A stretch of 10,323 nt of DNA from assembly GCA_041645075.1 (NCBI GenBank), contig JBAZQS010000030.1, forward strand, positions 1-10,323, written 5' to 3'. The DNA is from JBAZQS01 sp041645075 (GTDB taxonomy: Bacteria > Patescibacteriota > Patescibacteriia > 2-01-FULL-39-33). Position 1 is the first letter of the stretch, and each line of letters starts with the position of its first letter. The notes beneath the pieces are model-generated. The model was given only the letters and a program-made list of their open reading frames with translations. It was not told the DNA's origin and made no database searches. The translations under genes and the position numbers were made by a program. Positions 1 through 6,182 of this stretch are shown here, piece by piece.

Positions 1-12
1 CCCGCCCACCGA

Positions 13-33
13 CCAAAGGGGGCGCCCCTTTGG
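13..33. repeat. Stem-loop 1 upstream of frr
   Basis: CCAAAGGGG (13-21) is a perfect inverted repeat of CCCCTTTGG (25-33) with a three-base GCG loop. It is a 9-bp stem with no T-tract after it, so it does not look like an ordinary intrinsic terminator for the plus strand. Confidence 0.7.
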
Positions 34-55
34 AATCCTCTTTTGATCAGGGTTC

Positions 56-94
56 GCTTTTGCCTTTTTCGCCTGTTGGCGAATCGGCAAAAGC
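56..94. repeat. Stem-loop 2 upstream of frr, two-tier
   Basis: The outer arms GCTTTTGCC (56-64) and GGCAAAAGC (86-94) are perfect inverted repeats. The inner arms TTCGCC (68-73) and GGCGAA (78-83) close a TGTT loop. The two stems are separated by short unpaired bulges. Function is not evident; it may be an mRNA leader structure, a transcription-end structure of an upstream gene, or a dispersed palindromic repeat. Confidence 0.7.
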
Positions 95-114
95 TCACAA
101 ATTAAATCATAAAC

Positions 115-157
115 TTCCGCCTCATCCTCGCGGATTACCGCGAGGTATTCGGCGGAA
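115..157. repeat. Stem-loop 3 just upstream of frr, two-tier
   Basis: The inner arms CCTCGCGG (126-133) and CCGCGAGG (138-145) pair perfectly around an ATTA loop. The outer arms TTCCGCC (115-121) and GGCGGAA (151-157) pair across a small internal loop. The structure ends 15 bases before the frr ATG. If transcribed it would be a strong hairpin next to the ribosome entry region. Confidence 0.7.
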
Positions 158-172
158 TCTCAAAATAAAAAT

Positions 173-724
173 ATGAGCATAATAGACAATCATTTGGCGG
201 ACTTTAATAAGGCCATAGAACATTTGATTGAGGGCCTAGCCGCTTTAAAAACCGGCCGAGCCAATCCCGCGATTTTAGACGGCGTTATGGTAAACGTTTA
301 TGAAACGAAAATGCCGCTTAATCAAGTCGCGTCTATCAACGTGCCCGAAGTCAGGTGCATTGTGGTTCAGGCCTGGGATAAAAATATAAATAAAGAAATT
401 GAAAAAGCCATCAGTGAATCGGGCTTGGGTTTGAATCCGGTCAATGAAGGCGATAAGATTAGAATCACCCTCCCTTTAATGACCGAAGAAACGCGCCAAG
501 AAATTGTTAAAGTTCTCCATCATAAATTGGAAGAGGCGCGCATTGCCGTCAGAAATGTTCGCGAGCACATTAAAGAGGAAATTTTAGCGGCCGAGAAAAA
601 TAAGGAATTCGGCGAAGATGAAAAATACCGGCTGATTGAGGAGTTAGATAAAAAAACCGGCGAGTATAATGATAAGATTAAAAAAATCGGGGATGATCGG
701 GAAAGGGAGATAATGACGGTGTAA
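173..724 (+). CDS. frr: Ribosome recycling factor
   Basis: RRF works with EF-G to split the post-termination 70S complex so ribosomes and mRNA can be reused; it acts in the cytoplasm. The 183-residue product is full length for the family (about 185). It has the family signature throughout: LKTGRANPAILDG near residues 26-38, MPLNQVASINVPE near 47-59, the IEKAI..SGLGLNP stretch near 76-89, and the RNVRE hinge-proximal segment near 127-131, followed by the long C-terminal helix. This matches the three-helix bundle with an inserted hinged domain. No Shine-Dalgarno motif precedes the ATG; the leader is simply A-rich (CAAAATAAAAAT). I see no clear promoter in 1-172. In many bacteria frr follows tsf and pyrH, which are not in view here. 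The stop is at 722-724 and rseP follows after a repeat-filled gap. Confidence 0.97.
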   Translation: MSIIDNHLADFNKAIEHLIEGLAALKTGRANPAILDGVMVNVYETKMPLNQVASINVPEVRCIVVQAWDKNINKEIEKAISESGLGLNPVNEGDKIRITLPLMTEETRQEIVKVLHHKLEEARIAVRNVREHIKEEILAAEKNKEFGEDEKYRLIEELDKKTGEYNDKIKKIGDDREREIMTV

Positions 725-752
725 AAAAATTAAAAATTAAAAATTAAAAATT
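725..752. repeat. Four perfect tandem AAAAATT heptamers
   Basis: Immediately after the frr stop codon the heptamer AAAAATT occurs four times without error (725-731, 732-738, 739-745, 746-752). It fills most of the 38-base gap to rseP. Such a tract could slip in replication and change frr-rseP spacing. It contains no Shine-Dalgarno motif. Confidence 0.9.
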
Positions 753-762
753 TACCAAAGTA

Positions 763-2058
763 ATGTTATTAACAATTATTATATTTATAATTATTCTGTC
801 CATTTTAGTTTTTGCCCATGAATTTGGGCATTTTTGGACGGCGCGAAAATTCGGCGTCAAGGTTGAGGAGTTTGGTTTTGGCTTGCCGCCGAGAATTTTC
901 GGCATTAGGAAATTTAATCAAGACCAAATTGAAAAAATGGCCGAGAAAGAAACCGTAACCACTGAAACAACGGAAGAACAGATTACCGATTCGGCCATAA
1001 TAATTAAAGAAAAAATTACTGATAGAATTCAGGAAGTTGACAAAGTAGTGTCAAAAAATAAATGGGAGATGGTTTGGGGGTCGAAAGAAGCCGAGCCCTG
1101 GAGCCCGACCATTTATTCGCTTAATTGGATTCCGGTCGGCGGTTTTGTCAAGATAAGAGGCGAAAGTGGAGAATATCGCGACCGCCAAGATAGTTTTGCC
1201 AATAAAGCCATCTGGAAAAAATTAATTATTTTAGCCGCCGGCGTGACCATGAATGTAATTTTGTGCGCCGTCCTTTTAATGATTGGTTTTGGTTTGGGCT
1301 TACCCGCGGTTGTCGGGGAGCAAACCAAAGGCCAGATAATTTCTCAAGCCAAGATACAAATAGTGGAGGTCTTGGCGGAGTCGCCGGCCCAAGCCGCGGG
1401 CATCAAGGCGGGGGATACGATTTTATCGGCGGATGATAATAAATTTACCGGCATAGAAGCCCTGCGCGATTATTTAAATAATAAAATTGGCCAAAAAATA
1501 AAATTTAATTTAAAAAGGGGCAAAAATGAAATAATTAAAGAAGTAGAGGTTAAAAAGTATGGCGATAATATCGGCATTGGCGTCGGCTTGGCGGAAACCG
1601 CGATTGTTCGTTATCCGTGGTATCTGGCGATTTGGCAGGGGATTAAAATGACTTATGTTTGGCTGATTATGATTGTCGTGGGATTTGCGACGATTATTAG
1701 GAATTTATTTGTCGGGGCGCCGGTCGGCGTCGAAGTGGCCGGACCAGTGGGCATTGCCGCTTTGACTGGCCAGATGGCCCGAATGGGCTTTATTTATGTT
1801 CTGCAATTTACGGCCTTGCTTTCCCTGAATTTGGCGATTATCAATATTTTGCCGTTTCCGGCTTTGGACGGTGGCCGGATTTTATTTTTAATCATTGAAA
1901 AAATCAGGCGGAAAGCGGTTAAACAGCAATTAGAAAATCTGATTCACAATCTGGGTTTTATGCTGTTAATGGTTTTGATAATATTTATCACTTATCGGGA
2001 TGTTGTTAAATATGGCGCAAAAATTTTGGGGGCGATGAAAGGATTGGTTGGCTTATGA
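763..2058 (+). CDS. rseP: RseP-type site-2 zinc metalloprotease (M50 family)
   Basis: This is an intramembrane protease that cleaves membrane-anchored substrates such as anti-sigma factors or signal-peptide remnants. The first membrane helix (residues 2-18) runs into the zinc site HEFGH (19-23). The third ligand region NILPFPALDGG (361-371, Asp369) lies in a C-terminal helix. One PDZ domain occupies about 198-270, with the AAGIKAGD loop at 211-218; E. coli RseP has two PDZ domains. Further helices lie near 156-180, 296-316, 342-364 and 396-410. Between GLPPRIFG and TIYSLNWIPVGGFVK there is an extra hydrophilic segment (about 52-112), rich in Glu, Lys and Thr, that is absent from the E. coli protein. 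At 431 residues the protein is of usual length because this insert offsets the missing PDZ. No Shine-Dalgarno motif is visible. Its stop overlaps the next start (ATGA), so translation of the two is probably coupled. Confidence 0.95.
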   Translation: MLLTIIIFIIILSILVFAHEFGHFWTARKFGVKVEEFGFGLPPRIFGIRKFNQDQIEKMAEKETVTTETTEEQITDSAIIIKEKITDRIQEVDKVVSKNKWEMVWGSKEAEPWSPTIYSLNWIPVGGFVKIRGESGEYRDRQDSFANKAIWKKLIILAAGVTMNVILCAVLLMIGFGLGLPAVVGEQTKGQIISQAKIQIVEVLAESPAQAAGIKAGDTILSADDNKFTGIEALRDYLNNKIGQKIKFNLKRGKNEIIKEVEVKKYGDNIGIGVGLAETAIVRYPWYLAIWQGIKMTYVWLIMIVVGFATIIRNLFVGAPVGVEVAGPVGIAALTGQMARMGFIYVLQFTALLSLNLAIINILPFPALDGGRILFLIIEKIRRKAVKQQLENLIHNLGFMLLMVLIIFITYRDVVKYGAKILGAMKGLVGL

Positions 2059-2408
2059 AAATTTTAATCCCTCAAAATTTAAATGGGATTAATATTATGC
2101 GCCAGAGCGGTTATGGCCTGATTAATACCCGAACGGGCCAGCAAAGTTTTGTCCGGCATTTAGCGCGTAATGATTATCCGCGTTTTCATGTTTATATTGA
2201 AGGGCAATATATCAATCTTCATTTAGACCAAAAAAAAGCGAGTTATGAGGGCTATACGGCGCACAGCGGAGAATATGACGGGGAAATAGTGGAACAAGAG
2301 GGGGAGAGAATAAAAAATATTATTAATAATTTATCACGGCAAAATCAAAATAATAATCAGCCGGCGGAAAACAATAAAGGATTTTGGCATAAATTTTTTG
2401 GCGGTTAG
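2055..2408 (+). CDS. Small uncharacterised protein, likely conserved in CPR bacteria
   Basis: The ATG overlaps the rseP stop as ATGA, and an AAAGGA lies at 2038-2043, eleven bases upstream. A later in-frame Met (residue 15, position 2097) is an alternative start. The 117-residue product has no signal peptide or membrane segment. A compact, motif-dense core (about 15-90) reads MRQSGYGLI, SFVRHLARNDYPRFHVYIEG, INLHLDQKKASYEGYTAHSG and EYDGEIVEQEGERI. It holds several potentially metal-binding or catalytic residues: His45, His56, Asp58, His70, Glu73 and Asp75. An Asn/Gln-rich linker (91-107) follows, then an aromatic tail, GFWHKFFGG. From memory, similar proteins occur as hypothetical genes in Parcubacteria, but I cannot assign a family or function. 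Overlap with rseP suggests co-translation; a link to membrane proteolysis is only a guess from position. Confidence 0.9.
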   Translation: MKILIPQNLNGINIMRQSGYGLINTRTGQQSFVRHLARNDYPRFHVYIEGQYINLHLDQKKASYEGYTAHSGEYDGEIVEQEGERIKNIINNLSRQNQNNNQPAENNKGFWHKFFGG

Positions 2409-2435
2409 TCATTAATTGGATAAAATTATTTTACG

Positions 2436-2461
2436 CAACTCCCTCTCCAATGGGGGAGTTG
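2436..2461 (+). terminator. Putative hairpin terminator ending the frr-rseP unit
   Basis: CAACTCCC (2436-2443) pairs perfectly with GGGAGTTG (2454-2461) around a ten-base loop. It lies 28 bases after the small gene and just before a promoter. The following T-tract (TGAATTTTG) is short and broken, so termination would be weak. On the opposite strand the hairpin is followed by an A/T-rich run, so it could also act in that direction. Confidence 0.45.
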
Positions 2462-2467
2462 TGAATT

Positions 2468-2496
2468 TTGACATTAAACCCAAAAAATGAGAAAAT
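2468..2496 (+). promoter_or_regulatory. Candidate sigma-70-type promoter for proS-mre operon
   Basis: A perfect -35 box TTGACA (2468-2473) is followed 17 bases later by GAAAAT (2491-2496), matching TATAAT at four of six positions. The DNA downstream (ATATATACATTAAATATAAC) is also very AT-rich, so the exact -10 box is uncertain. The site lies between a hairpin and the proS start, which fits a new transcription unit. Confidence 0.5.
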
Positions 2497-2509
2497 ATAT
2501 ACATTAAAT

Positions 2510-2529
2510 ATAACTTCATAAAAAGTTAT
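2510..2529 (+). promoter_or_regulatory. Hairpin covering the proS start codon
   Basis: ATAACTT (2510-2516) pairs with AAGTTAT (2523-2529) around a CATAAA loop. The right arm includes the first two bases of the proS ATG (2528-2530). The seven pairs are mostly A-U, so the hairpin would be weak and possibly temperature-sensitive. Its role in initiation is inferred only. Confidence 0.35.
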
Positions 2530-3751
2530 GAAACAATCAAAACTCTTTACCAAGACCTTGAAAAATCCACCCAAAGATGAAGTGAGCATTAATGCTCAAT
2601 TATTAACGCAAGCGGGGTTTATTGATAAATTGACCGCTGGTGTTTATACTTATCTGCCGCTCGGACTTATGGTTTTAAATAAAATAAAGCAGATTGTGCG
2701 GGAGGAAATGAATGCCATTGACGGGCAGGAAATTTTAATGCCCGCCCTGCATCCTAAAGAGGTCTGGCAAAAAACCGGCCGCTGGGAAAATCCGGGTCGG
2801 GAGGTCATGTTTCAAATTGAGGGGCGGGGCGGCAAAGAATATGGCTTGGGCTGGACGCATGAGGAAATTATTACGCCCTTGGCTAAGAAATTTATTTCTT
2901 CTTACCGGGATTTGCCCGTTTATTTGTATCAGATTCAAGACAAATTTAGGAACGAACCGAGAGTTAAATCTGGCTTATTGCGCGGCCTTGAATTTTCCAT
3001 GAAAGACCTGTACAGTTTTCATGCTGATGAAAAGGACTTAGAAAATTATTATCAGCGCGCTTTAGAGGCCTATCAAAAGATTTTTAAACGTTGTGGCCTG
3101 GCTTCATTAGTCACCGAGGCCTCGGGCGGTTCATTTTCTAAATATTCCCATGAGTTTCAGGTCTTGACCAAATACGGCGAGGACACGATTTATTATTGCC
3201 GAAAATGCGGCTACGCCCAGAATAAAGAAATCGCTGAATATCAGGTGGGCGACAAGTGCCCCAAATGTGGCGAGGAAATGAAAGAAGGCAAAGCGATTGA
3301 AGTGGGCAATATTTTTCAATTAAAAACCAAATATTCCGAGCCGTTTAAGTTGACTTATACTAATGAAGCCGGAAAAATTAAAACAGTTGTCATGGGCTGT
3401 TATGGCATCGGGCCGAGCCGCGTTATGGGCTCAATTGTGGAAATTTATCATGACGACAAGGGCATGATTTGGCCCGAATCGGTGGCGCCGTTTAAAGTCC
3501 ATTTGCTTTCCCTTAAACAAAACGACAAGGCGGATATAATTTATGAAGAATTAAGAAAAAATGACATTGAAGTTTTATATGACGATCGGGACGTATCGGC
3601 CGGTGAAAAATTTGCCGACGCCGATTTAATCGGCCTGCCTTATCGCTTGGTGGTGAGCGGCAAAACGGGTGACAGAATTGAAATCAAAAAGCGAGATGAG
3701 GTAAAGACGCAATTAACGGGCTTGGCCGAGTTGATTAAAATATTAAGTTAG
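2528..3751 (+). CDS. proS: Prolyl-tRNA synthetase, short form without editing domain
   Basis: This class II synthetase charges tRNA-Pro with proline using ATP. The order is: catalytic core; THE (110-112); motif 2 FRNEPRVKSGLLRGLEFSMKD (from Phe140); SGGSFSKYSHEFQVL (199-213); motif 3 GCYGIGPSR (290-298, Arg298); then a C-terminal anticodon-binding domain (about 320-407) with VLYDDRDVSAGEKFADADLIGLP. At 407 residues it is far shorter than the E. coli enzyme (572). The editing insertion between motifs 2 and 3 is missing. In its place is a Cys4 zinc-ribbon-like segment, Cys224-x2-Cys227 and Cys244-x2-Cys247. No Shine-Dalgarno motif precedes the ATG; the leader is AAAAGTTATG, the same ten bases found at the mreB start. 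mreB follows 12 bases after the stop. Without the insertion, cis-editing of Ala-tRNA-Pro is presumably lost unless a free-standing editing factor exists elsewhere. Confidence 0.96.
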   Translation: MKQSKLFTKTLKNPPKDEVSINAQLLTQAGFIDKLTAGVYTYLPLGLMVLNKIKQIVREEMNAIDGQEILMPALHPKEVWQKTGRWENPGREVMFQIEGRGGKEYGLGWTHEEIITPLAKKFISSYRDLPVYLYQIQDKFRNEPRVKSGLLRGLEFSMKDLYSFHADEKDLENYYQRALEAYQKIFKRCGLASLVTEASGGSFSKYSHEFQVLTKYGEDTIYYCRKCGYAQNKEIAEYQVGDKCPKCGEEMKEGKAIEVGNIFQLKTKYSEPFKLTYTNEAGKIKTVVMGCYGIGPSRVMGSIVEIYHDDKGMIWPESVAPFKVHLLSLKQNDKADIIYEELRKNDIEVLYDDRDVSAGEKFADADLIGLPYRLVVSGKTGDRIEIKKRDEVKTQLTGLAELIKILS

Positions 3752-3763
3752 CCCACAAAAGTT

Positions 3764-4801
3764 ATGTTTAAGCGACTGGCGAGCAAATTCAAAAAAAATT
3801 TGGGCATTGATTTGGGGACGACTAAGACCTTAATTTTTCAACAGGATCGGGGAATCGTGATCAGCGAGTCGTCGGTGGTGGCGATTAATAATCGGACCGA
3901 CCAGATTTTGGCCGTGGGCGATGAAGCCAGAAAAATGCTGGGGAAAACGCCGCCGCATATTTTGGCGGCCATGCCTTTGGAACATGGGGTAATTTCCGAT
4001 TTTGAAGTCGCGGAAAAAATGCTCAAGTATTTTATTGACCGGGTGCAGGCCGACAAATTTTCTTTTGGCGGCAAACCCAAGGTGGTGGTGGGCATACCGC
4101 TTGACGTAACCGAAGTGGAAAAAAAAGCAGTGGAAGATGTGGTGCTGTCAGCGGGAGCGGGACAGGTTTTTTTGGTGGAAAATATCATGGCCGCGGCCAT
4201 TGGCGCCCGGGTGCCCATCCAGGATCCGACGGGGAATATGGTGGTTAATTTGGGCGGCGATTTGACCGAGGTGGCGGTGATTTCTTTAGACGGCATTGTC
4301 AATTGGAAAGTTTCAAAAGTCGCCGGCCTGTCTTTAGATCGGGATATAATCCGCTTCGCTCGGGATGAATTTAATTTGGTTTTGGGCGAGATGGTCGCCG
4401 AAGAAATAAAAAAGAAAATCGGCGCCGCGGTTGATTTAAGCGAGCCCTTGGAGATGCCCATGCGCGGCCGAGACGTGCTCACGGGGTTGCCCCGAGAGGT
4501 GATGGTCAATAATATCCAGATTCAGCAGGCGATTTACAAATCAATCAAAGCCATAGTTGATACCATTAAGTCCACCTTAGAAACCACGCCGCCGGAATTG
4601 ATCGCTGATATCTATCAAAAGGGAATTATTTTAACGGGCGGTACCTCCCAATTAAAAGGCATAGATACTTTTATCGCCCAAGCCGTGCAAGTCCCGGTCC
4701 ATATCGCTGATGACGCCCAGACCTGCGCCGTCAGAGGCATGGGGGTAATTCTTGATGATGAAAGTTTATTAAGGGACTTGACCGTGCCCTCATCACAATA
4801 A
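3764..4801 (+). CDS. mreB: MreB-like rod-shape actin homologue with altered ATP motifs
   Basis: MreB forms membrane-associated ATP-dependent filaments that organise lateral cell-wall synthesis. The 345 residues match the family in length and order: a basic N-terminal segment (MFKRLASKFKKN) likely for membrane contact, phosphate-1 motif GIDLGTTKTLIF (14-25), MLGKTPPHILAAMPLEHGVISDF (58-80), NIMAAAIGAR (140-149) and ILTGGTSQLKGID (289-301). Several normally invariant sites differ. Phosphate-2, usually DIGGGTTEV, reads NLGGDLTEV (162-170), so the key Asp is Asn162 and the Gly-Thr turn is changed. The usual EEPMAAAIG is ENIMAAAIG. The GGD..D element is AGLSLD (187-192). The adenosine-site GGG is GGT. 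The surrounding protein is intact and in frame, so this is divergence rather than a sequencing error. It may have reduced or no ATP hydrolysis, or be a paralogue beside a canonical MreB. It lies in a clear mreBCD-mrdA order with no Shine-Dalgarno motif (CACAAAAGTTATG). Confidence 0.93.
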   Translation: MFKRLASKFKKNLGIDLGTTKTLIFQQDRGIVISESSVVAINNRTDQILAVGDEARKMLGKTPPHILAAMPLEHGVISDFEVAEKMLKYFIDRVQADKFSFGGKPKVVVGIPLDVTEVEKKAVEDVVLSAGAGQVFLVENIMAAAIGARVPIQDPTGNMVVNLGGDLTEVAVISLDGIVNWKVSKVAGLSLDRDIIRFARDEFNLVLGEMVAEEIKKKIGAAVDLSEPLEMPMRGRDVLTGLPREVMVNNIQIQQAIYKSIKAIVDTIKSTLETTPPELIADIYQKGIILTGGTSQLKGIDTFIAQAVQVPVHIADDAQTCAVRGMGVILDDESLLRDLTVPSSQ

Positions 4802-4815
4802 TAAATTAAATTACG

Positions 4816-5607
4816 ATGTCTAAATTAAAATCAATCATTATTTTTTTAATAATTATCGCCTTGATAATTATTTTTCATTATTTAAGCTGGCTTAGGCCAG
4901 CCGAAAATTTAGTCGTTAATTTTGTCGGTCCGGTCCAGCGCCAGGCCTATAATCTGTCCCAAAACATAAAATCATTTTATAATTCTTGGCTGACCAAGAA
5001 AGATTTATTATCCCAGAACCATCAATTAAAAGAGCAATTAAAACAAGGACAGTTTGACCAAACGAAATTAAGCAGTTTAGAGACAGAGAATGCCCTCTTA
5101 AAAACAGAATTAAAATTCGTCCAAGAAAATAAATTAAAATTCGTTTCCGCGCAAATTATTACGGGCGTATCCGACCAGATATCGCGCTCGGTCATAATCA
5201 ATCGGGGGAAAAAAGATGGCTTGGCTAAGGGCATGGCCGTAGTGGCCGACCAAGGCGTTTTGGTCGGTAAAATTTATGAGGTTTATGACCATTCAAGCAA
5301 AGTTCTGCTCTTAACCGATAATAAAAGCAAAGTCGCGGCTACCACGCAAAATGCGGACCGAACCGCCGGGTTAGTGGAGGGGCAATTCGGTTTGAGTTTT
5401 TCCCTGACCAATATTCCCCAGAATCAAAATATTAAGCCGAATGATTTGGTGGTCACCTCCGGCCTTGAGGGCCTGATTCCGAAAAATTTATTAATTGCCC
5501 GGGTGGACAATGTGAGCCAAATTGAAAGTGAAATTTTTAAAACCGCCACCCTTAAACCAATCGTTTCCTTTAATGAATTAAGTAATGTTTTAGTCATTAT
5601 ACCTTAA
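4816..5607 (+). CDS. mreC: Rod shape-determining protein MreC
   Basis: MreC is a bitopic membrane protein that scaffolds the elongasome outside the membrane and activates PBP2/RodA. One N-terminal membrane helix (about residues 6-21, IIIFLIIIALIIIF) anchors it. A coiled coil follows (about 62-105, LLSQNHQLKEQLKQ through LETENALLKTELK). The two-lobed beta domain (about 108-263) contains the family stretches IINRGKKDGLAKGMAVV, GVLVGKIYEVYDHSSKVLLLTD and VVTSGLEGLIPKNLLIARV. At 263 residues it is of usual length. It starts 14 bases after the mreB stop and mreD begins 15 bases after it, so all are likely on one mRNA. No Shine-Dalgarno motif is seen (TAAATTAAATTACG before ATG). Leucine is coded mostly by TTA, typical of the AT-rich host here. 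Confidence 0.95.
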   Translation: MSKLKSIIIFLIIIALIIIFHYLSWLRPAENLVVNFVGPVQRQAYNLSQNIKSFYNSWLTKKDLLSQNHQLKEQLKQGQFDQTKLSSLETENALLKTELKFVQENKLKFVSAQIITGVSDQISRSVIINRGKKDGLAKGMAVVADQGVLVGKIYEVYDHSSKVLLLTDNKSKVAATTQNADRTAGLVEGQFGLSFSLTNIPQNQNIKPNDLVVTSGLEGLIPKNLLIARVDNVSQIESEIFKTATLKPIVSFNELSNVLVIIP

Positions 5608-5622
5608 GATGAATTAAGCCAT

Positions 5623-6156
5623 ATGAATTATAAAAAATGGTATAAATTTGTCATCTATTTTATTTTAATCGCCTTAGTGATGATTTTTCAAATCACATTT
5701 TTAGGTAATTTTAACTTATTTTTTAAAAATTTTAATCTGATGCTGGCCATATTGGTTTTGCTTATCGGTCTAACCGATTTTAAGACCGTTTTGGTCTATC
5801 TGGTTTGGTTTGGCGTTTTAATGGATATTTATTCCAGCTTGCCTTTTGGCGTTTTTTTAATGACTTTTTTTCTCCTGGCCATAATTTTAGAAATATTATT
5901 TTTAAATTTCTTTACCAATCGTTCATTTTATTCTTTGATTATAATGGGTATTATCGCGGTAATAATTTATAATATATTTTTTTTATTAATTAGCGGATTT
6001 TTTTATCTCATCGGGGCGAGCGAATTTTTTATGCCCGATAAATTGTGGCTGAATATGCTTTATCAGTTAATGAATATCATTATAATTTTGTCTTTCGCCT
6101 TTTGGCTCATCAATAAAATATCAAGACGGTTTAAGCCCACATTTCTCAAGAGATAG
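5623..6156 (+). CDS. mreD: Rod shape-determining protein MreD
   Basis: MreD is an integral membrane partner of MreC and PBP2 in the elongasome. The 177-residue protein is almost wholly hydrophobic, with about five or six membrane helices (about 9-28, 37-50, 54-72, 76-96, 102-130, 142-163) and a basic C-terminus (INKISRRFKPTFLKR). The segment GVLMDIYSSLPFGVFLMTFF (64-83) matches the MreD family pattern of a short D-x-x-S-x-x-P-F-G motif. Length is normal for the family. Sequence conservation in MreD is low, so the position between mreC and mrdA is part of the evidence. No Shine-Dalgarno motif precedes the ATG. A six-pair hairpin (ATAGTT 6153-6158 with AACTAT 6163-6168, loop ACAA) overlaps the stop codon and is followed by ATTTTCTCT; it could slightly lower transcription into mrdA. 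Confidence 0.9.
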   Translation: MNYKKWYKFVIYFILIALVMIFQITFLGNFNLFFKNFNLMLAILVLLIGLTDFKTVLVYLVWFGVLMDIYSSLPFGVFLMTFFLLAIILEILFLNFFTNRSFYSLIIMGIIAVIIYNIFFLLISGFFYLIGASEFFMPDKLWLNMLYQLMNIIIILSFAFWLINKISRRFKPTFLKR

Positions 6157-6182
6157 TTACAAAACTATATTTTCTCTAAGTC

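Larger units (their letters stand above)
1..159 (-). other. Minus-strand reading frame open to the window edge; possible gene remnant
   Basis: Read on the minus strand from 159 down to 1 there are 53 uninterrupted codons, directly after an in-frame TGA at 162-160. The frame is rich in G-starting codons and gives a plausible charged helical peptide (containing EDEAEVYDLICELLPIRQQA, then a basic stretch and PKGRPLW). No ATG is present; the only in-frame alternative starts are a TTG at codon 24 and a GTG at codon 51. A start near 159 would leave almost no room for a promoter divergent from frr, whose ATG is at 173. It is therefore more likely a 5'-truncated remnant, or the coding look is a by-product of the palindromes here. 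A plus-strand frame (3-175) is also open but reads as low-complexity Pro/Gly/Ser sequence. I do not recognise a family. Confidence 0.25.

Noticed and set aside
3..175. Plus-strand frame open before frr as the end of an upstream gene
   Set aside because: It would end inside the frr start region and reads as Pro/Gly/Ser-rich sequence generated by the palindromes, with no family likeness.
3838..4509. Minus-strand open frame of 223 codons opposite mreB
   Set aside because: It is fully inside a well-supported mreB, its product is a Ser/Thr/Pro-rich sequence typical of an antisense shadow, and it has no recognisable motif.
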